From the NCBI RefSeq assembly GCF_900101105.1, contig NZ_FNGA01000003.1, forward strand, positions 186,001-250,000: a DNA stretch of 64,000 nt, read 5' to 3'. A program made the position numbers and the translations under genes. The notes under the pieces were generated by a model. The model saw only the letters and a list, made by a program, of their open reading frames with translations, had not been told where the DNA came from and did not search any database. Positions 27,054-36,351 of this stretch are shown here, in pieces. How positions within the stretch are numbered: position 1 is the first letter of the stretch; each line of letters starts with the position of its first letter. This stretch comes from Maridesulfovibrio ferrireducens. Lineage in GTDB: Bacteria > Desulfobacterota > Desulfovibrionia > Desulfovibrionales > Desulfovibrionaceae.

Positions 27054-27794
27054 ATGACAAAAAACTATGACATCTCCCTCGTAATCCCCGTTTATAACGA
27101 ACAGGATAACTTACGAAAACTAATGCAGGAAATTGATTCGGCCCTAGAGCCGCTTAATATTCCATATGAAGTTGTGTTTGTGGATGACGGCAGTAAAGAC
27201 GCAAGTCTCTCTGTTTTGAATGAAATTTCAAAAACCTATCAAGCTGCCAGATATATTTCATTTGAAGAAAACAGAGGGCAGTCAGCTGCATTTTGTGCAG
27301 GTTTTGATGAAGCTCTTGCACCGCGCGTCGCTACAATGGACGCTGACCTTCAAAATGATCCCGCAGATCTTCCGGCTATGTTAGCCCTTTATAACGAAGG
27401 ATATGACATGGTTATAGGCTGGCGTATGAAGCGCAAGGATGTGTGGATTAAAAGAGTCGGCTCTAAAATTGCTAACGCTATAAGAAATAAACTGACCAAG
27501 GAATCGGTTAAAGATACCGGATGTTCCTTAAAAATTATGCGTACTGAAATGGTCCGTACAATTCCCCGTTTTAACGGAATGCACCGTTTTCTGCCTACAC
27601 TTATGAAGATGCAGGGCGCGAGTGTTTCTGAAATTAAAGTGAATCATCGTCCACGTCATCAAGGTGAATCCAAGTATGGAACTTTGGATCGTGCCATGGC
27701 CGGAGGATATGATCTTTTAGGTGTGCGTTGGTTGCAAAGTCGCCAATTTTCTTATTCTGTTAAAGAGCGCAGCGGCGAAAAAGATAATTTATGA
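27054..27794 (+). CDS. family 2 glycosyltransferase (DPM/DPG-type)
   Basis: A 246-aa GT2 enzyme. The GT-A fold signatures are DISLVIPVYNEQDNL (about 5-19), VVFVDDGSKDAS (about 38-49), NRGQSAAFCAGFDEA and the metal-binding TMDADLQNDPADL (about 96-108). It resembles dolichol-phosphate-mannose-synthase-like enzymes that load polyprenyl phosphate; no C-terminal membrane helices are present. I chose ATG 27054 because a longer reading would overlap the initiator tRNA and its promoter. No clear RBS is seen. The stop overlaps the next gene by four bases, so the pair should be co-translated. Confidence 0.87.
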   Translation: MTKNYDISLVIPVYNEQDNLRKLMQEIDSALEPLNIPYEVVFVDDGSKDASLSVLNEISKTYQAARYISFEENRGQSAAFCAGFDEALAPRVATMDADLQNDPADLPAMLALYNEGYDMVIGWRMKRKDVWIKRVGSKIANAIRNKLTKESVKDTGCSLKIMRTEMVRTIPRFNGMHRFLPTLMKMQGASVSEIKVNHRPRHQGESKYGTLDRAMAGGYDLLGVRWLQSRQFSYSVKERSGEKDNL

Positions 27795-28480
27795 CATCTC
27801 CTCGAAGTGATTCAAAAGTAAAAGCCAAAGCCCTTATTAAAGGGCTTGCAATGCTCGGTGTGCTTGCTTTAGCTGTTTATTTAGTCAGATATGCCGGGCT
27901 TTCTGAAGCGCTGGATACTAAGTGGATTGATGAGCATGTCAGCTCGCGCGGAATGACAGGTGTAATTTTATATGTCGGCATAGCCGCGTTCTTTTCTGCC
28001 ATTGGATTTCCGCGTCAGTTAATTTGTTTTATGGGTGGATACGCCTACGGATTTGCGCTTGGAGCCTTGCTCGGGACCATCGGAACAGGGCTTGGGTGCG
28101 CCTGTGCATTTATTTATGCACGACTTGTGGCCCGCTCATTTATTCAAAATAAATTTGGAGCCCGCATTCAAAAAGTGGATGATTTTTTAAGTCGCAGTCC
28201 GTTTAATATGGCTCTGACAATTCGCTTTTTCCCGCTGGGGAGCAATGTTATTACAAACCTCCTTGCCGGAGTAACCGGCATTCCCGCGATTCCCTTTATT
28301 CTCGGTTCCACAATTGGTTATCTGCCGCAGAATATAGTTTTCGCACTTTTTGGTAGCGGAGTGAATGTTTCTTCGACCACTCAAATGGTTATGGCGGTAA
28401 TTTTGTTTATTGTTTCAACTTTATTAGGTTTTAAACTTTATAAAAAATACCGTAATCAGGCCGAAGCTATGGTTGAATAA
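27791..28480 (+). CDS. TVP38/TMEM64 (DedA-like) membrane protein
   Basis: A 229-aa integral membrane protein of the SNARE-associated/DedA superfamily. The motif GFPRQLICFMGGYAYGFALGA (about 75-95, given in part) and FFPLGSNVITNLLAGVTGI (about 146-164) are typical of the VTT domain. Members are thought to move or flip polyprenyl phosphates or phospholipids. That fits the overlapping upstream polyprenyl-type glycosyltransferase, suggesting a lipid-linked sugar pathway (inference). A strong terminator follows. Confidence 0.87.
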   Translation: MTSPRSDSKVKAKALIKGLAMLGVLALAVYLVRYAGLSEALDTKWIDEHVSSRGMTGVILYVGIAAFFSAIGFPRQLICFMGGYAYGFALGALLGTIGTGLGCACAFIYARLVARSFIQNKFGARIQKVDDFLSRSPFNMALTIRFFPLGSNVITNLLAGVTGIPAIPFILGSTIGYLPQNIVFALFGSGVNVSSTTQMVMAVILFIVSTLLGFKLYKKYRNQAEAMVE

Positions 28481-28522
28481 AAATAAACCCCGTCGATTTT
28501 ATCTGACGGGGTTTATTTTTTT
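28481..28522. terminator. terminator after TVP38-like gene
   Basis: AAATAAACCCCGTC (28481-28494) pairs with GACGGGGTTTATTT (28505-28518) and runs into T. It lies between convergent genes and can work both ways. Confidence 0.92.
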
Positions 28523-28546
28523 ATATTCATTTTTTTTAATTTAAAA

Positions 28547-29146
28547 TTAGAGTCTTAATTTGTCGGGAATTTTATTTTTGATAAAATTATTCCAGATCAG
28601 CCAGACTGAAATTGCGACACATATTCCGACAACCCATCCGGCTAACACATCGGTCGGGAAGTGTTTTCCCAGATATAAACGTGAATAGCCCACAGCCAGC
28701 GGCAGCAAGATCATCCAAGGTCTCAGCTTACGGAAAAAGAACATACACATCAGCGCAAATGCCATAGAATTGGCGGCATGTGCTGAGGGGTAGGAGTTGC
28801 CTTTTTCTTTGAGCGGTTTAAAATCAAGTGGTCTGCGTTGCCACTGTCCGTCTTCTCTAAAATAGGTCAGAGGGAGTGAATTTACAGGGCGGACTCTGCC
28901 GATGGTTTTTTTTATCAGCCCTGTGGAGAAATCGGCGACTCCCATAGAGGCAATGATGACCAACATTACAATTAGAATTTTCGGCCCTTTTTTATAAATG
29001 CCGTATGCTGTAGCAGCGAGAATAATCACCCATAAAAGAGCTGCGGATGAAATCAGCGGCATTATTTGATCCAGCCAGCTTTTTCTAAAAATCTGGTTGG
29101 CAAAAATAAATAATTTCATATCTAAAGGCTGTGTTGCGAAAAACAC
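28547..29146 (-). CDS. PAP2-family membrane phosphatase
   Basis: A 199-aa membrane protein with the type 2 phosphatidic-acid-phosphatase signature: KKTIGRVRP (about 103-111), SYPSAHAANSMAFAL (about 137-151) and GYSRLYLGKHFPTDVLAG (about 173-190). The catalytic His residues and Arg are therefore present. It probably dephosphorylates undecaprenyl pyrophosphate or lipid phosphates on the periplasmic face. The start is GTG at 29146, supported by AGGAG six bases upstream. It is convergent with the glycosyltransferase/TVP38 pair, consistent with a lipid-carrier theme. Confidence 0.9.
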   Translation of the reverse strand: MFFATQPLDMKLFIFANQIFRKSWLDQIMPLISSAALLWVIILAATAYGIYKKGPKILIVMLVIIASMGVADFSTGLIKKTIGRVRPVNSLPLTYFREDGQWQRRPLDFKPLKEKGNSYPSAHAANSMAFALMCMFFFRKLRPWMILLPLAVGYSRLYLGKHFPTDVLAGWVVGICVAISVWLIWNNFIKNKIPDKLRL

Positions 29147-29350
29147 GTATTTCTCCTGATTGACCGTTTATCTTGGCAAATGAGCTGTTTCCGACTAACA
29201 TCTTCGCGCGGTAGTTTGTACGTATCGCTTCAGTTGGCAGGTATCAATTAAAACGACAGCCCGCAAGGTTACAGTTTTATTGCTGATTGAGCATGATATT
29301 AACGTTTTTATGTTTACTTGTTATATTCCGTAAGGTTATAAGTTAAAAAT

Positions 29351-30466
29351 ATGATTAAAATTGCAATAATGCTGCCGCGTTTCAGCCGATACGGTGGAGT
29401 AGAGCGCTTTGGATATAATCTCAGTAAGACTTTGGCTGAGCAAGGATACAGTGTCGATTTTATCTGTTCCCGGGCTGAGGAAAAACCTCCGCAGGGTGTA
29501 ACGGTTATTGGTGTAGGGCGATATGGTTTGTGCCGTGCCGGAAAGTTGTTGTGGTTTATCCTTGCAGCCGAAAAGGTGCGTAGGGATGGAAAATATGATC
29601 TTTGCATAAGCCTAGGTAAATCGCTCAATCAGGATATATTGCGCGTTGGCGGCGGTCCTCTTGAATCATTCTGGAAACTTTCACGCCGGGCATGGCCTGC
29701 GGGATTCGCTCGTTTATTTAAGATGTTTCGCAGGCGTACCGCTCTCGTAAATATACTTATTAAATATATTGAGAAGCGTCAGGTTCGTTCAGGTTGCCGC
29801 ATGGTCTGTGTTTCACACCGCGTTAAGGAATGGATGATTGAATCGCATCCTGCCATGAGTGAGCGCGAAATAGATGTGGTTTACAACAAGCCGGACTTGT
29901 CTCTTTTCTTCAAACCAACCGAAGATGATAGAATTAAGAGTCGCGCTGAATTTTCTTTAACTGATAATGATGTCGTAATATCAACCGCCACTACTAATTT
30001 TGCCTTAAAGGGTGTTTCAAGCCTGATTAAGGTCTTGGCAGAATTGCCGGATAATTATTATTTGCATATAGCCGGGGGCCGTAACCCTGCAAAATATCAG
30101 GCTCTGGCAGAAAAACTCGGTGTCGCGAAGCGTGTCCGGTTCTTGGGTAAGGTCACAGATATGCCTGCTTTTTACGGAAGTTCAGATATTTTTGTCCTTC
30201 CTTCATACTATGATGCGTGTTCAAATTCGGTGCTTGAAGCTCTGGCTTGTGGTCTGCCTGTTTTAAGTTCCCGCGATAATGGAAGCAGTTACTTTCTGCC
30301 GTCCGATAGAGTTTTTGATGATCCGTCAGATTTTATGAAGATTAAAGAGATGATTGTGACGGCATTAGAAGAGCACGATGAAATTCCATTTGAATGGCCT
30401 GAAAAAATTCCATGCGGAATTGAGCCATATTTAAAAATGGTAAAAGAAATGGTTTTACAAAAATAA
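29351..30466 (+). CDS. family 4 glycosyltransferase (WaaG-like)
   Basis: A 371-aa GT-B enzyme. The N-terminus MIKIAIMLPRFSRYGGVERF contains the GGVER acceptor-side motif of LPS-core glucosyltransferases. The C-terminal donor-binding half has KGVSSLIKVLAELP, FLGKVTDMPAFYGSSDIFVLPS and SNSVLEALACGLPV (EX7E motif). It should add a sugar to lipopolysaccharide core on the cytoplasmic face. It is a single gene followed by a symmetrical terminator. The exact sugar is not predictable. Confidence 0.88.
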   Translation: MIKIAIMLPRFSRYGGVERFGYNLSKTLAEQGYSVDFICSRAEEKPPQGVTVIGVGRYGLCRAGKLLWFILAAEKVRRDGKYDLCISLGKSLNQDILRVGGGPLESFWKLSRRAWPAGFARLFKMFRRRTALVNILIKYIEKRQVRSGCRMVCVSHRVKEWMIESHPAMSEREIDVVYNKPDLSLFFKPTEDDRIKSRAEFSLTDNDVVISTATTNFALKGVSSLIKVLAELPDNYYLHIAGGRNPAKYQALAEKLGVAKRVRFLGKVTDMPAFYGSSDIFVLPSYYDACSNSVLEALACGLPVLSSRDNGSSYFLPSDRVFDDPSDFMKIKEMIVTALEEHDEIPFEWPEKIPCGIEPYLKMVKEMVLQK

Positions 30467-30534
30467 AATTTGCTTATTAATAGGGATTCCAAAGGGGATT
30501 ATCCCCGTTGGTCCAGCCGAAGGCGAAAGATTTT

Positions 30535-30570
30535 AAAAAAGGCCCTCAAAATTAATTTTGAGGGCCTTTT
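30535..30570. terminator. bidirectional terminator between GT4 and hisF
   Basis: AAAAGGCCCTCAAAAT and its complement form a nearly loopless palindrome at 30535-30570 with A/T tails on both sides, between convergent genes. Confidence 0.93.
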
Positions 30571-30598
30571 GAATTAACAAATATCAGTTGTAAATCTG

Positions 30599-31378
30599 CT
30601 ACCAAGTGGAGCGGGTTTTAACCCCTTTTGAAGCCATGTGCTCTTTCAACTGAGGCAGAGTATATTCACCGTAATGAACGATGGAGGCTATAAGGGCTGC
30701 GGATGCGCGGCCTTCTGTCACAGCATCAACCATGTGCTGAGGGTGTCCTGCTCCGCCTGATGCGATGACAGGAACGGTTACGCTTTCAGCTATCAGTTTG
30801 GTAAGTTCAAGGTCGTATCCGTCTTTTGTTCCGTCTGCGTCAATTGAGTTGAGGCAGATTTCACCGGCTCCGAGAGCTTCACAGGTTTTGGCCCAGTCGA
30901 GAGCATCGATGCCCATGAATTTACGTCCGCCGTTGATGACGATTTCAAAACCTGAAGGGATCTGTTCAGTTTTAGGTACTCTTTTAACGTCCATTCCTAA
31001 AACAATGCATTGCGATCCGAAAGCTGCCGCGCCCTGACTGATAATGTCGGGATTTTTAACAGCGCCGGAGTTTACGGATACTTTTTCTGCACCGGCCATA
31101 AGTACTGCGCGCATATCTTCGACAGAGTTGATTCCTCCGCCGACTGAGAAGGGGATGAATATTTCAGAAGCAACACGTTCTACAACATCCAGAAATATTC
31201 CACGTCCTTCAGACGAGGCGGTGATGTCGTAAAATACGATTTCATCAGCACCTTGTTCGTAATACATCTTTGCTGTTGCAACAGGGTCACCGATATCAAC
31301 GTTGTCTTTAAATTTAACGCCCTTAGTAAGGATTCCGTTGCGCACGTCCAGACAGGGTATGACTCGTTTGCTAAGCAT
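30599..31378 (-). CDS. hisF: imidazole glycerol phosphate synthase cyclase subunit
   Basis: A 259-aa TIM-barrel protein with [15 protein letters not shown] at the N-terminus (catalytic Asp11), [13 protein letters not shown] (about 78-90), [10 protein letters not shown] and [13 protein letters not shown] (catalytic Asp near 130-140). HisF condenses PRFAR with ammonia to form IGP and AICAR in histidine synthesis. It overlaps hisH by eight bases and forms a two-gene operon with it. Sequence near the C-terminus (TRSTW) is slightly unusual but the length is normal. Confidence 0.95.
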   Translation of the reverse strand: MLSKRVIPCLDVRNGILTKGVKFKDNVDIGDPVATAKMYYEQGADEIVFYDITASSEGRGIFLDVVERVASEIFIPFSVGGGINSVEDMRAVLMAGAEKVSVNSGAVKNPDIISQGAAAFGSQCIVLGMDVKRVPKTEQIPSGFEIVINGGRKFMGIDALDWAKTCEALGAGEICLNSIDADGTKDGYDLELTKLIAESVTVPVIASGGAGHPQHMVDAVTEGRASAALIASIVHYGEYTLPQLKEHMASKGVKTRSTW

Positions 31379-32009
31379 CGGAAGCCTCCTTGCAGTATTC
31401 GTAGAAATTGGAAAGCATTTTTAGGCCGGGGTTACCGCTTTTTTCCGGGTGGAACTGAACGGCCCAGAGTCCTTCGCGTCCGTGAAGGGAACAGAAAGGG
31501 CGGCCATAAATTGTTTCGCCGATAATAAATTTTTCTTCGGGAGCTGGATAATAGCTGTGGACAAAATAAAAGTATGCTTCAGGATCAATATCTTTAAAAA
31601 GAATACAGTCCTGTTTCAGCTCAACTTGGTTCCAGCCCATATGAGGCACGCGGATAGGAACTCCTTCGTAATCCACCCATGAAGGATTGAAGAGTCTGCA
31701 TTCTCCGGGGATAACTGAAAGAGCTTTGGTGTCGTTTTCTTCGCTGTAGTCCAGTAGAATCTGACAACCTACGCAAATGCCGAGCAGAGGCTTTTTTTTC
31801 GAAACTAAGTCTTTTAATAGTGCGTCAAGACCGCCGGCAGTAAGTTCGTCCATAGCCTGACCCGCAGCACCGACGCCTGGAAAAATTATGCCGGTTGCTT
31901 TGGATAGCACGTCCGGATCAGATGTGATTACGTTTGGAATGTCTAATTTGTTCAGAGCGCGCTGAACACTGGTTTGATTCCCAGCCTTGTAGTCAAGAAT
32001 GGCCAGCAT
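31371..32009 (-). CDS. hisH: imidazole glycerol phosphate synthase glutaminase subunit
   Basis: A 212-aa class I glutamine amidotransferase. It has the nucleophile motif [17 protein letters not shown] (Cys near 78) and the His-Glu pair in [10 protein letters not shown] (about 188-197). Relatives usually read GICLGMQ, so the VGCQ variant adds a second Cys near the nucleophile; activity should be retained. It supplies ammonia to HisF, and the 8-nt overlap supports one operon. The upstream 178 bp to the DnaJ gene contains nothing clear. Confidence 0.93.
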   Translation of the reverse strand: MLAILDYKAGNQTSVQRALNKLDIPNVITSDPDVLSKATGIIFPGVGAAGQAMDELTAGGLDALLKDLVSKKKPLLGICVGCQILLDYSEENDTKALSVIPGECRLFNPSWVDYEGVPIRVPHMGWNQVELKQDCILFKDIDPEAYFYFVHSYYPAPEEKFIIGETIYGRPFCSLHGREGLWAVQFHPEKSGNPGLKMLSNFYEYCKEASDA

Positions 32010-32187
32010 GAGTTGAACTCCCTTATTTTTTTATGTATCTTTTGGTCCGCTTGAAAGTCACAGTCAATAAAGCTGAGCGTGAAAACATCCTAAAAGGGAT
32101 AAAACGGTTCTTCCTTATCTTAGGGGCTAGTAAAAAAAGCGGAGGAAAACAAGAAAAAAGATGAATAGAATATATTTTTCTAAAATT

Positions 32188-32997
32188 CTATTTAGCAAGA
32201 ATTCGTAAATAAAGGTCACCTTTCAGCGGGCCGAGCTTTCTGCCTTGGCCTTTAAGACGTATCGGTCTGCCGATGATAAAATCTCGCGGTAGTGTAATAT
32301 CGAGAATTTTTGAACTTTTTTTGAAACCTTGCTGGATGGTTATGCGAATGTTTCGACCGGGGATAAGTGTTGATGCGGGAAAGAAGACGGTTTGTTCATC
32401 GTCCATCTGTCCGCTCACCCACGACTTAATTCCTCCGAAAATTCCACGCGAAACATCAACTGATACGGATTTATCACCCCAGTTCATGTTTATTTTACGC
32501 TCTTTAGCCGAGCCGGGAGTCGTATAAGGTTTATCTTTGCTTATCTGGCGGTAAATATCTTCGAATACCTGTTTTGCAAATGGATCATTAAGAATATCTT
32601 TGAGGACATCTTCCTCTTTTTGATAAAAAGATCTGCTTTGCTGGGCAGAAGCTGAACGGGTCTTGTTCTGGGCATCCGTTCGTGCGGTTTTTTGTTGTTG
32701 CTGGTAAGCTTTTGCACCTTGAGATGCTGTTTTTTGATCGGCTCGAGAAGTGAATGTTGCTTTTCTTTTGGTATACGAGGCTTTTCCGGCCGAAGTCGGT
32801 TTTTCAGAATCGTTACGCATTTCGTTTCTAAGAAAAACGTACGCTTCATTCACTTCTCTGAATTTACGGGCAGCATCAGGGCTGGGATTAAGGTCAGGGT
32901 GCATGGTAAAGGCCAGTTTACGAAATGCCTTTTTCACATCTGCAATTTTTGCATCTGAATCTATTTTTAATATTCGCCGTGCTTCCTGAAAATTCAT
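32188..32997 (-). CDS. J-domain protein
   Basis: A 269-aa co-chaperone-like protein. The N-terminal J domain (about 3-62) has RKLAFTMHPDLNPSPD, with MHPD in place of the usual YHPD; the HPD triad that stimulates DnaK is intact. A Lys/Gln/Ser-rich linker (about 65-130) follows. The C-terminal domain (about 170-265) ends LPRDFIIGRPIRLKGQGRKLG and resembles the last part of the DnaJ substrate domain. It lacks the zinc-finger region, so it is a CbpA-like or type B/C member. It heads a minus-strand run with two small genes, a 4-bp gap from the next. Confidence 0.85.
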   Translation of the reverse strand: MNFQEARRILKIDSDAKIADVKKAFRKLAFTMHPDLNPSPDAARKFREVNEAYVFLRNEMRNDSEKPTSAGKASYTKRKATFTSRADQKTASQGAKAYQQQQKTARTDAQNKTRSASAQQSRSFYQKEEDVLKDILNDPFAKQVFEDIYRQISKDKPYTTPGSAKERKINMNWGDKSVSVDVSRGIFGGIKSWVSGQMDDEQTVFFPASTLIPGRNIRITIQQGFKKSSKILDITLPRDFIIGRPIRLKGQGRKLGPLKGDLYLRILAK

Positions 32998-33001
32998 ATA
33001 A

Positions 33002-33439
33002 CTAGTCGTCTTCGGTAATGAGTGCGTTGGGGCCCACTTCAGGATCGTGCTGACGCAATCCTTCAGCGCGAATGTATTCTTTGCCTTGAATTACAAATTG
33101 TTCATGTCCGGCTTCGTTGTTAATACCCGGACAGTAATCCTGAACCATCTCCCAGCTCAGTTTGTCAACGAGATTTCCTCTGAAAAAAGGCCATGCTCTG
33201 CAAACGTCAGGTCTGCCGGGGTGAACTCCGCACCCTTCGTTGAAAAATACGCAGTATCCGTCTTCTCTGCTTTGGAGACGGATTTTACCGTTTACAGTCT
33301 CGCTGTATTTTAAAACCATTTCTTCTTCTGGCAAGCCGAGATGTTCAGCCAGTCTTTTTCTATCTTTTTTGGTCATTATTATGCCGCCTTCGCCTTGACA
33401 GCAGTGGCCGCATCTTTGACATTCAAAAGCTTTAATCAT
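33002..33439 (-). CDS. YkgJ-family cysteine-cluster protein
   Basis: A 145-aa protein with the YkgJ (UPF0153) metal-binding layout: FECQRCGHCCQGEGGI (about 4-19) and NEGCGVHPGRPDVCRAWPFF (about 67-86). The family is thought to bind zinc or iron; function is unknown. Its start overlaps the stop of the upstream CoA-binding gene by four bases, and the J-domain gene follows four bases after it, so the three are probably one operon. Confidence 0.88.
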   Translation of the reverse strand: MIKAFECQRCGHCCQGEGGIIMTKKDRKRLAEHLGLPEEEMVLKYSETVNGKIRLQSREDGYCVFFNEGCGVHPGRPDVCRAWPFFRGNLVDKLSWEMVQDYCPGINNEAGHEQFVIQGKEYIRAEGLRQHDPEVGPNALITEDD

Positions 33440-33861
33440 AATTTTTTGCCTACGAGTCTTTTATGGTCAACCATTATACATCGGTCTTCAATGACAGTAA
33501 TATCTTTTACGCTTAGAATTTCCCGGGATTCAGGGCTGAATATGCCTTGCTGCATCCAGAAAACTTTTGGAAGAGTATTCAGTTTTAAACATTCTTCAGC
33601 ATGGTCCGGGCAAAATTCCGGTGCTCTGAAAACATCTACAAGGTCAACATGTTCGGGGATATCAAGAATGGACTTATAGGTTTTAAGTCCCCATACATCC
33701 TGTCTTTTAGGATGAACAGGAATAACTTTAAATCCGGTTTCAATCAGATAGCGGCCCACCATATCAACGGGTCTGCCCGGTTTATCGACAGCACCTATTA
33801 CGGCTATGACCTTGACCTCATTCAGAAGTGCGGCTAACTTTTTTTCATCAAGCAATAACAT
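33436..33861 (-). CDS. CoA-binding domain protein (YccU-like)
   Basis: A 141-aa Rossmann-fold protein of the CoA-binding family. It reads VKVIAVIGAVDKPGRPVDMV (about 16-35), GFKVIPVHPKRQDVWG and ends with IVEDRCIMVDHKRL-type residues near the C-terminus. Relatives such as YccU bind CoA or a nucleotide; no reaction is known. I chose ATG 33861 (MLLLDEKKL) with GAGGAG upstream. A 39-residue longer reading has no RBS and does not resemble the family. It is the first gene of the CoA-binding/YkgJ/J-domain set. Confidence 0.85.
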   Translation of the reverse strand: MLLLDEKKLAALLNEVKVIAVIGAVDKPGRPVDMVGRYLIETGFKVIPVHPKRQDVWGLKTYKSILDIPEHVDLVDVFRAPEFCPDHAEECLKLNTLPKVFWMQQGIFSPESREILSVKDITVIEDRCIMVDHKRLVGKKL

Positions 33862-34050
33862 ATTACTTTTCTCCTCGTGGTGCACAAACTCGTGCATGCT
33901 ACAGTAAAGCACTATGACTTGCAAAGAGCTCTTTTTATGTATTTTGATTAAGATTAATATTTTATTTAAATTACTCATTCAGCTTAAAAAAGTATATATT
34001 TTTCAAAGTAATTTGGAATTTAATTAAGAATAGCAAGGAGATTTTAACAC

Positions 34051-35280
34051 ATGAGCAACATAGAACAAAATATAGCCGTTCCCAGAGAAGAACTTGAAAT
34101 ACGCTGGGCTAAGGCAAGAAGATTTTTAGCTGAAACAGCTCCCGAAGCAGGGGGATTGCTGGCTTTTTCACGATTGCAGGTTTTTTATTTATCAGGAACG
34201 TTTGTGAATGGAGCGTTGTGGCTGCCGGTTGAAGGGGAGCCTGTTCTTTTCGTTCGTAAGTCTGTTGAAAGGGCGCGTCTTGAAAGTTCAATAAAAAACA
34301 TATGTCCATTCAAGTCTTTTAAAGATCTTGCTCCGCTGGCTAAAAATGTATGTCAGCCGTTATCGGATATTATCGGCGCTGAAACCGCCGGACTTACATG
34401 GCAACTGGGAGAAATGCTTGCCGCCCGTATGCCGGATACTAAATTTGTCCCTTGCGATAAAGCGCTGGCTCTTTCCCGTGCAGTAAAGTCGGAATGGGAA
34501 CTTAAAAGAATGCGCAAGGCCGGAGAACTTCATAACCTCGCGCTTGTTGATATTCTGCCCGAGATATTAATGGCCGGAATGACTGAACGTGAGATTTCGC
34601 ACTTTATCTGGAATATCTTTTTTGAACTGGGCCATCAAGGAAACATGCGGATGCAGGCATTCGGTGAAGAAATCTTTCTGGGTCATGTTTCTGCCGGTGA
34701 TTCCGGTATATACCCGAGTTCGTTTAATGGTCCTTTGGGAATGCGCGGTGAACATCCGGCAGCTCCGTTTATGGGTAACGCATGTAAAAAATGGCAGAAA
34801 GAAAGTTTGCTTGCCGCGGATGTCGGGTTTGTTCTTGAAGGATATCATACCGATAAAACACAAGTTTACTGGTCCGGTGCAAAAGAATCTGTGCCTTGTA
34901 GTATTATGAATGCACAAGCTTTCTGTAAAGATATGCAGGATCTAGCGGCGGATAATTTAAAACCCGGTACACTTCCGAGCTATATCTACGCAATGCTGGT
35001 TAACGAAGCTGAAAAAAGTGGATATTCAGAAGGTTTTATGGGGCTTGGTGAAAGTAAAGTTCCGTTTATCGGTCATGGAATTGGGCTGACTGTGGATGGA
35101 TTTCCGCCTATTGCCAAAGGTTTTGAGAATCCAATCGAAGAAGGAATGGTCTTCGCTCTTGAGCCTAAAATAGGCATTCCGGGAGTGGGCATGGTCGGCG
35201 TGGAAAATACTTTTGAAGTCACAAAAGACGGAGCAAAATCCATCACCGGTGATAATTTTGATATGATTTTTATCGGCTGA
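34051..35280 (+). CDS. M24-family Xaa-Pro-type aminopeptidase
   Basis: A 409-aa pita-bread metallopeptidase with a creatinase-like N-terminal domain (about 15-145). The five metal ligands of the catalytic domain are visible: Asp in LAADVGFV (about 272), Asp in YHTDKTQVYW (about 284), His in IGHGIGLTVDG (about 350), Glu in FALEPKIGI and Glu in VGVENTFEV near the C-terminus. It should remove N-terminal residues next to proline, or act on small substrates, in the cytoplasm. A GCAAGGAG box precedes the ATG. It is monocistronic with its own terminator. Confidence 0.9.
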   Translation: MSNIEQNIAVPREELEIRWAKARRFLAETAPEAGGLLAFSRLQVFYLSGTFVNGALWLPVEGEPVLFVRKSVERARLESSIKNICPFKSFKDLAPLAKNVCQPLSDIIGAETAGLTWQLGEMLAARMPDTKFVPCDKALALSRAVKSEWELKRMRKAGELHNLALVDILPEILMAGMTEREISHFIWNIFFELGHQGNMRMQAFGEEIFLGHVSAGDSGIYPSSFNGPLGMRGEHPAAPFMGNACKKWQKESLLAADVGFVLEGYHTDKTQVYWSGAKESVPCSIMNAQAFCKDMQDLAADNLKPGTLPSYIYAMLVNEAEKSGYSEGFMGLGESKVPFIGHGIGLTVDGFPPIAKGFENPIEEGMVFALEPKIGIPGVGMVGVENTFEVTKDGAKSITGDNFDMIFIG

Positions 35281-35304
35281 TTTAAGTTTTTATATCTAAA
35301 TAAT

Positions 35305-35352
35305 AATCCCCTGAAACAGGCACTAAATGTCCGTTTCAGGGGATTTGTTTTG
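35305..35352. terminator. terminator after M24 peptidase
   Basis: AATCCCCTGAAAC (35305-35317) pairs with GTTTCAGGGGATT (35333-35345) followed by TGTTTT. Confidence 0.87.
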
Positions 35353-35376
35353 ATCTATATCTATAAACTTTAATTG

Positions 35377-36252
35377 CTATTTCACGTCAATATTCAGACC
35401 AGTGTCAGTCTTCATAATTGTCGGAGCCGGAGTGTCACCTTTGAGGTCCATTACCATGCGTAATTTATTTTCATAAATTCCGATTCTGAATTTGGAAAAA
35501 ATCGGATTTTCCGGTTTCAAAGTGGTCGGTCCGAAATATTCCCAGCTGCCGTGAATGTCGACAACCAGTCTGTCCGGGTTACGCAGGAAAAAGGAAGTGT
35601 AGGAGAGCGGAGATCCACCCATATCAAGGTTGATCCGCGTTTTCCCTCCGATATTTTTGAAGTATATCGAATTAAGTCTTCCGCCTTGTAAAGCTGTTTT
35701 GGCTGTAATTTTGGGTACAGTCGCATTCTGTTCTGTTGCATTGAAACTTACTTCGGAATTGTCAAAGCTCACTTGCATTGTATCGACAGTGCTGTTTGAC
35801 GTACCATTATATACATCCAGAACCGTGGCGTTATCTAACGTTTCTGGTTTGTAGGCCAGAGTTGCGTTAAATTCGCCTGTCGCATTTGCCGTAGCTGCAA
35901 TTCCGTTGTTTGTGAATTGATCTTCGGGCAAATTTTCAGTGCTTTGTTGTTCCAACTGAATATACTTTTCAGGCTGAGTGGCTTGTTCCTGCATCAACCA
36001 GTTTCCGGGATTAATCAGGCTGGGGCGGGTAAAAGCGACGAGAGCAAGTATTATCAGAATGTGAATAAGAGCCTGTTTGCTGGTAAAGTAGTTGTTATAT
36101 TTTCTGAAACTTCGACTGCACGAACCACAGGTAAATGATTTTACTGGTGTCAGTAGTGAAATGAATGCGTCAGAAACTAATCCGCGTCTGAGATAGAGAC
36201 GGTTACTGTTGCAAAAAGGGCACTGAATAATTTTTTTATTTTTGACGGGCAT
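35377..36252 (-). CDS. zinc-ribbon / membrane-anchored AMIN-domain protein
   Basis: A 291-aa protein with three parts. A cytoplasmic zinc ribbon (CPFC at 11-14, CGSC at 42-45) is followed by one membrane segment (about 60-78, ALIHILIILALVAF). The outside part ends in an AMIN domain (about 190-291, RLNSIYFKNIGGKTRINLDM, LVVDIHGSWEYF), known for binding peptidoglycan or secretion machinery. The linker 110-180 is rich in Asn-Ala/Gly/Ser-Thr: seven N-X-T sequons at N123, N129, N141, N149, N153, N171 and N176. That is unusual and suggests N-glycosylation or a decorated spacer (inference). Function unknown. Confidence 0.8.
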   Translation of the reverse strand: MPVKNKKIIQCPFCNSNRLYLRRGLVSDAFISLLTPVKSFTCGSCSRSFRKYNNYFTSKQALIHILIILALVAFTRPSLINPGNWLMQEQATQPEKYIQLEQQSTENLPEDQFTNNGIAATANATGEFNATLAYKPETLDNATVLDVYNGTSNSTVDTMQVSFDNSEVSFNATEQNATVPKITAKTALQGGRLNSIYFKNIGGKTRINLDMGGSPLSYTSFFLRNPDRLVVDIHGSWEYFGPTTLKPENPIFSKFRIGIYENKLRMVMDLKGDTPAPTIMKTDTGLNIDVK

Positions 36253-36351
36253 ACTGCACTATATTTTCGGTTACGTTAAATTACTCAAAGCCTATGCGAA
36301 ATAAACACCTTTTGCCAAGGGGATTCGATTATTTGTTCAGAATTTATCCAA

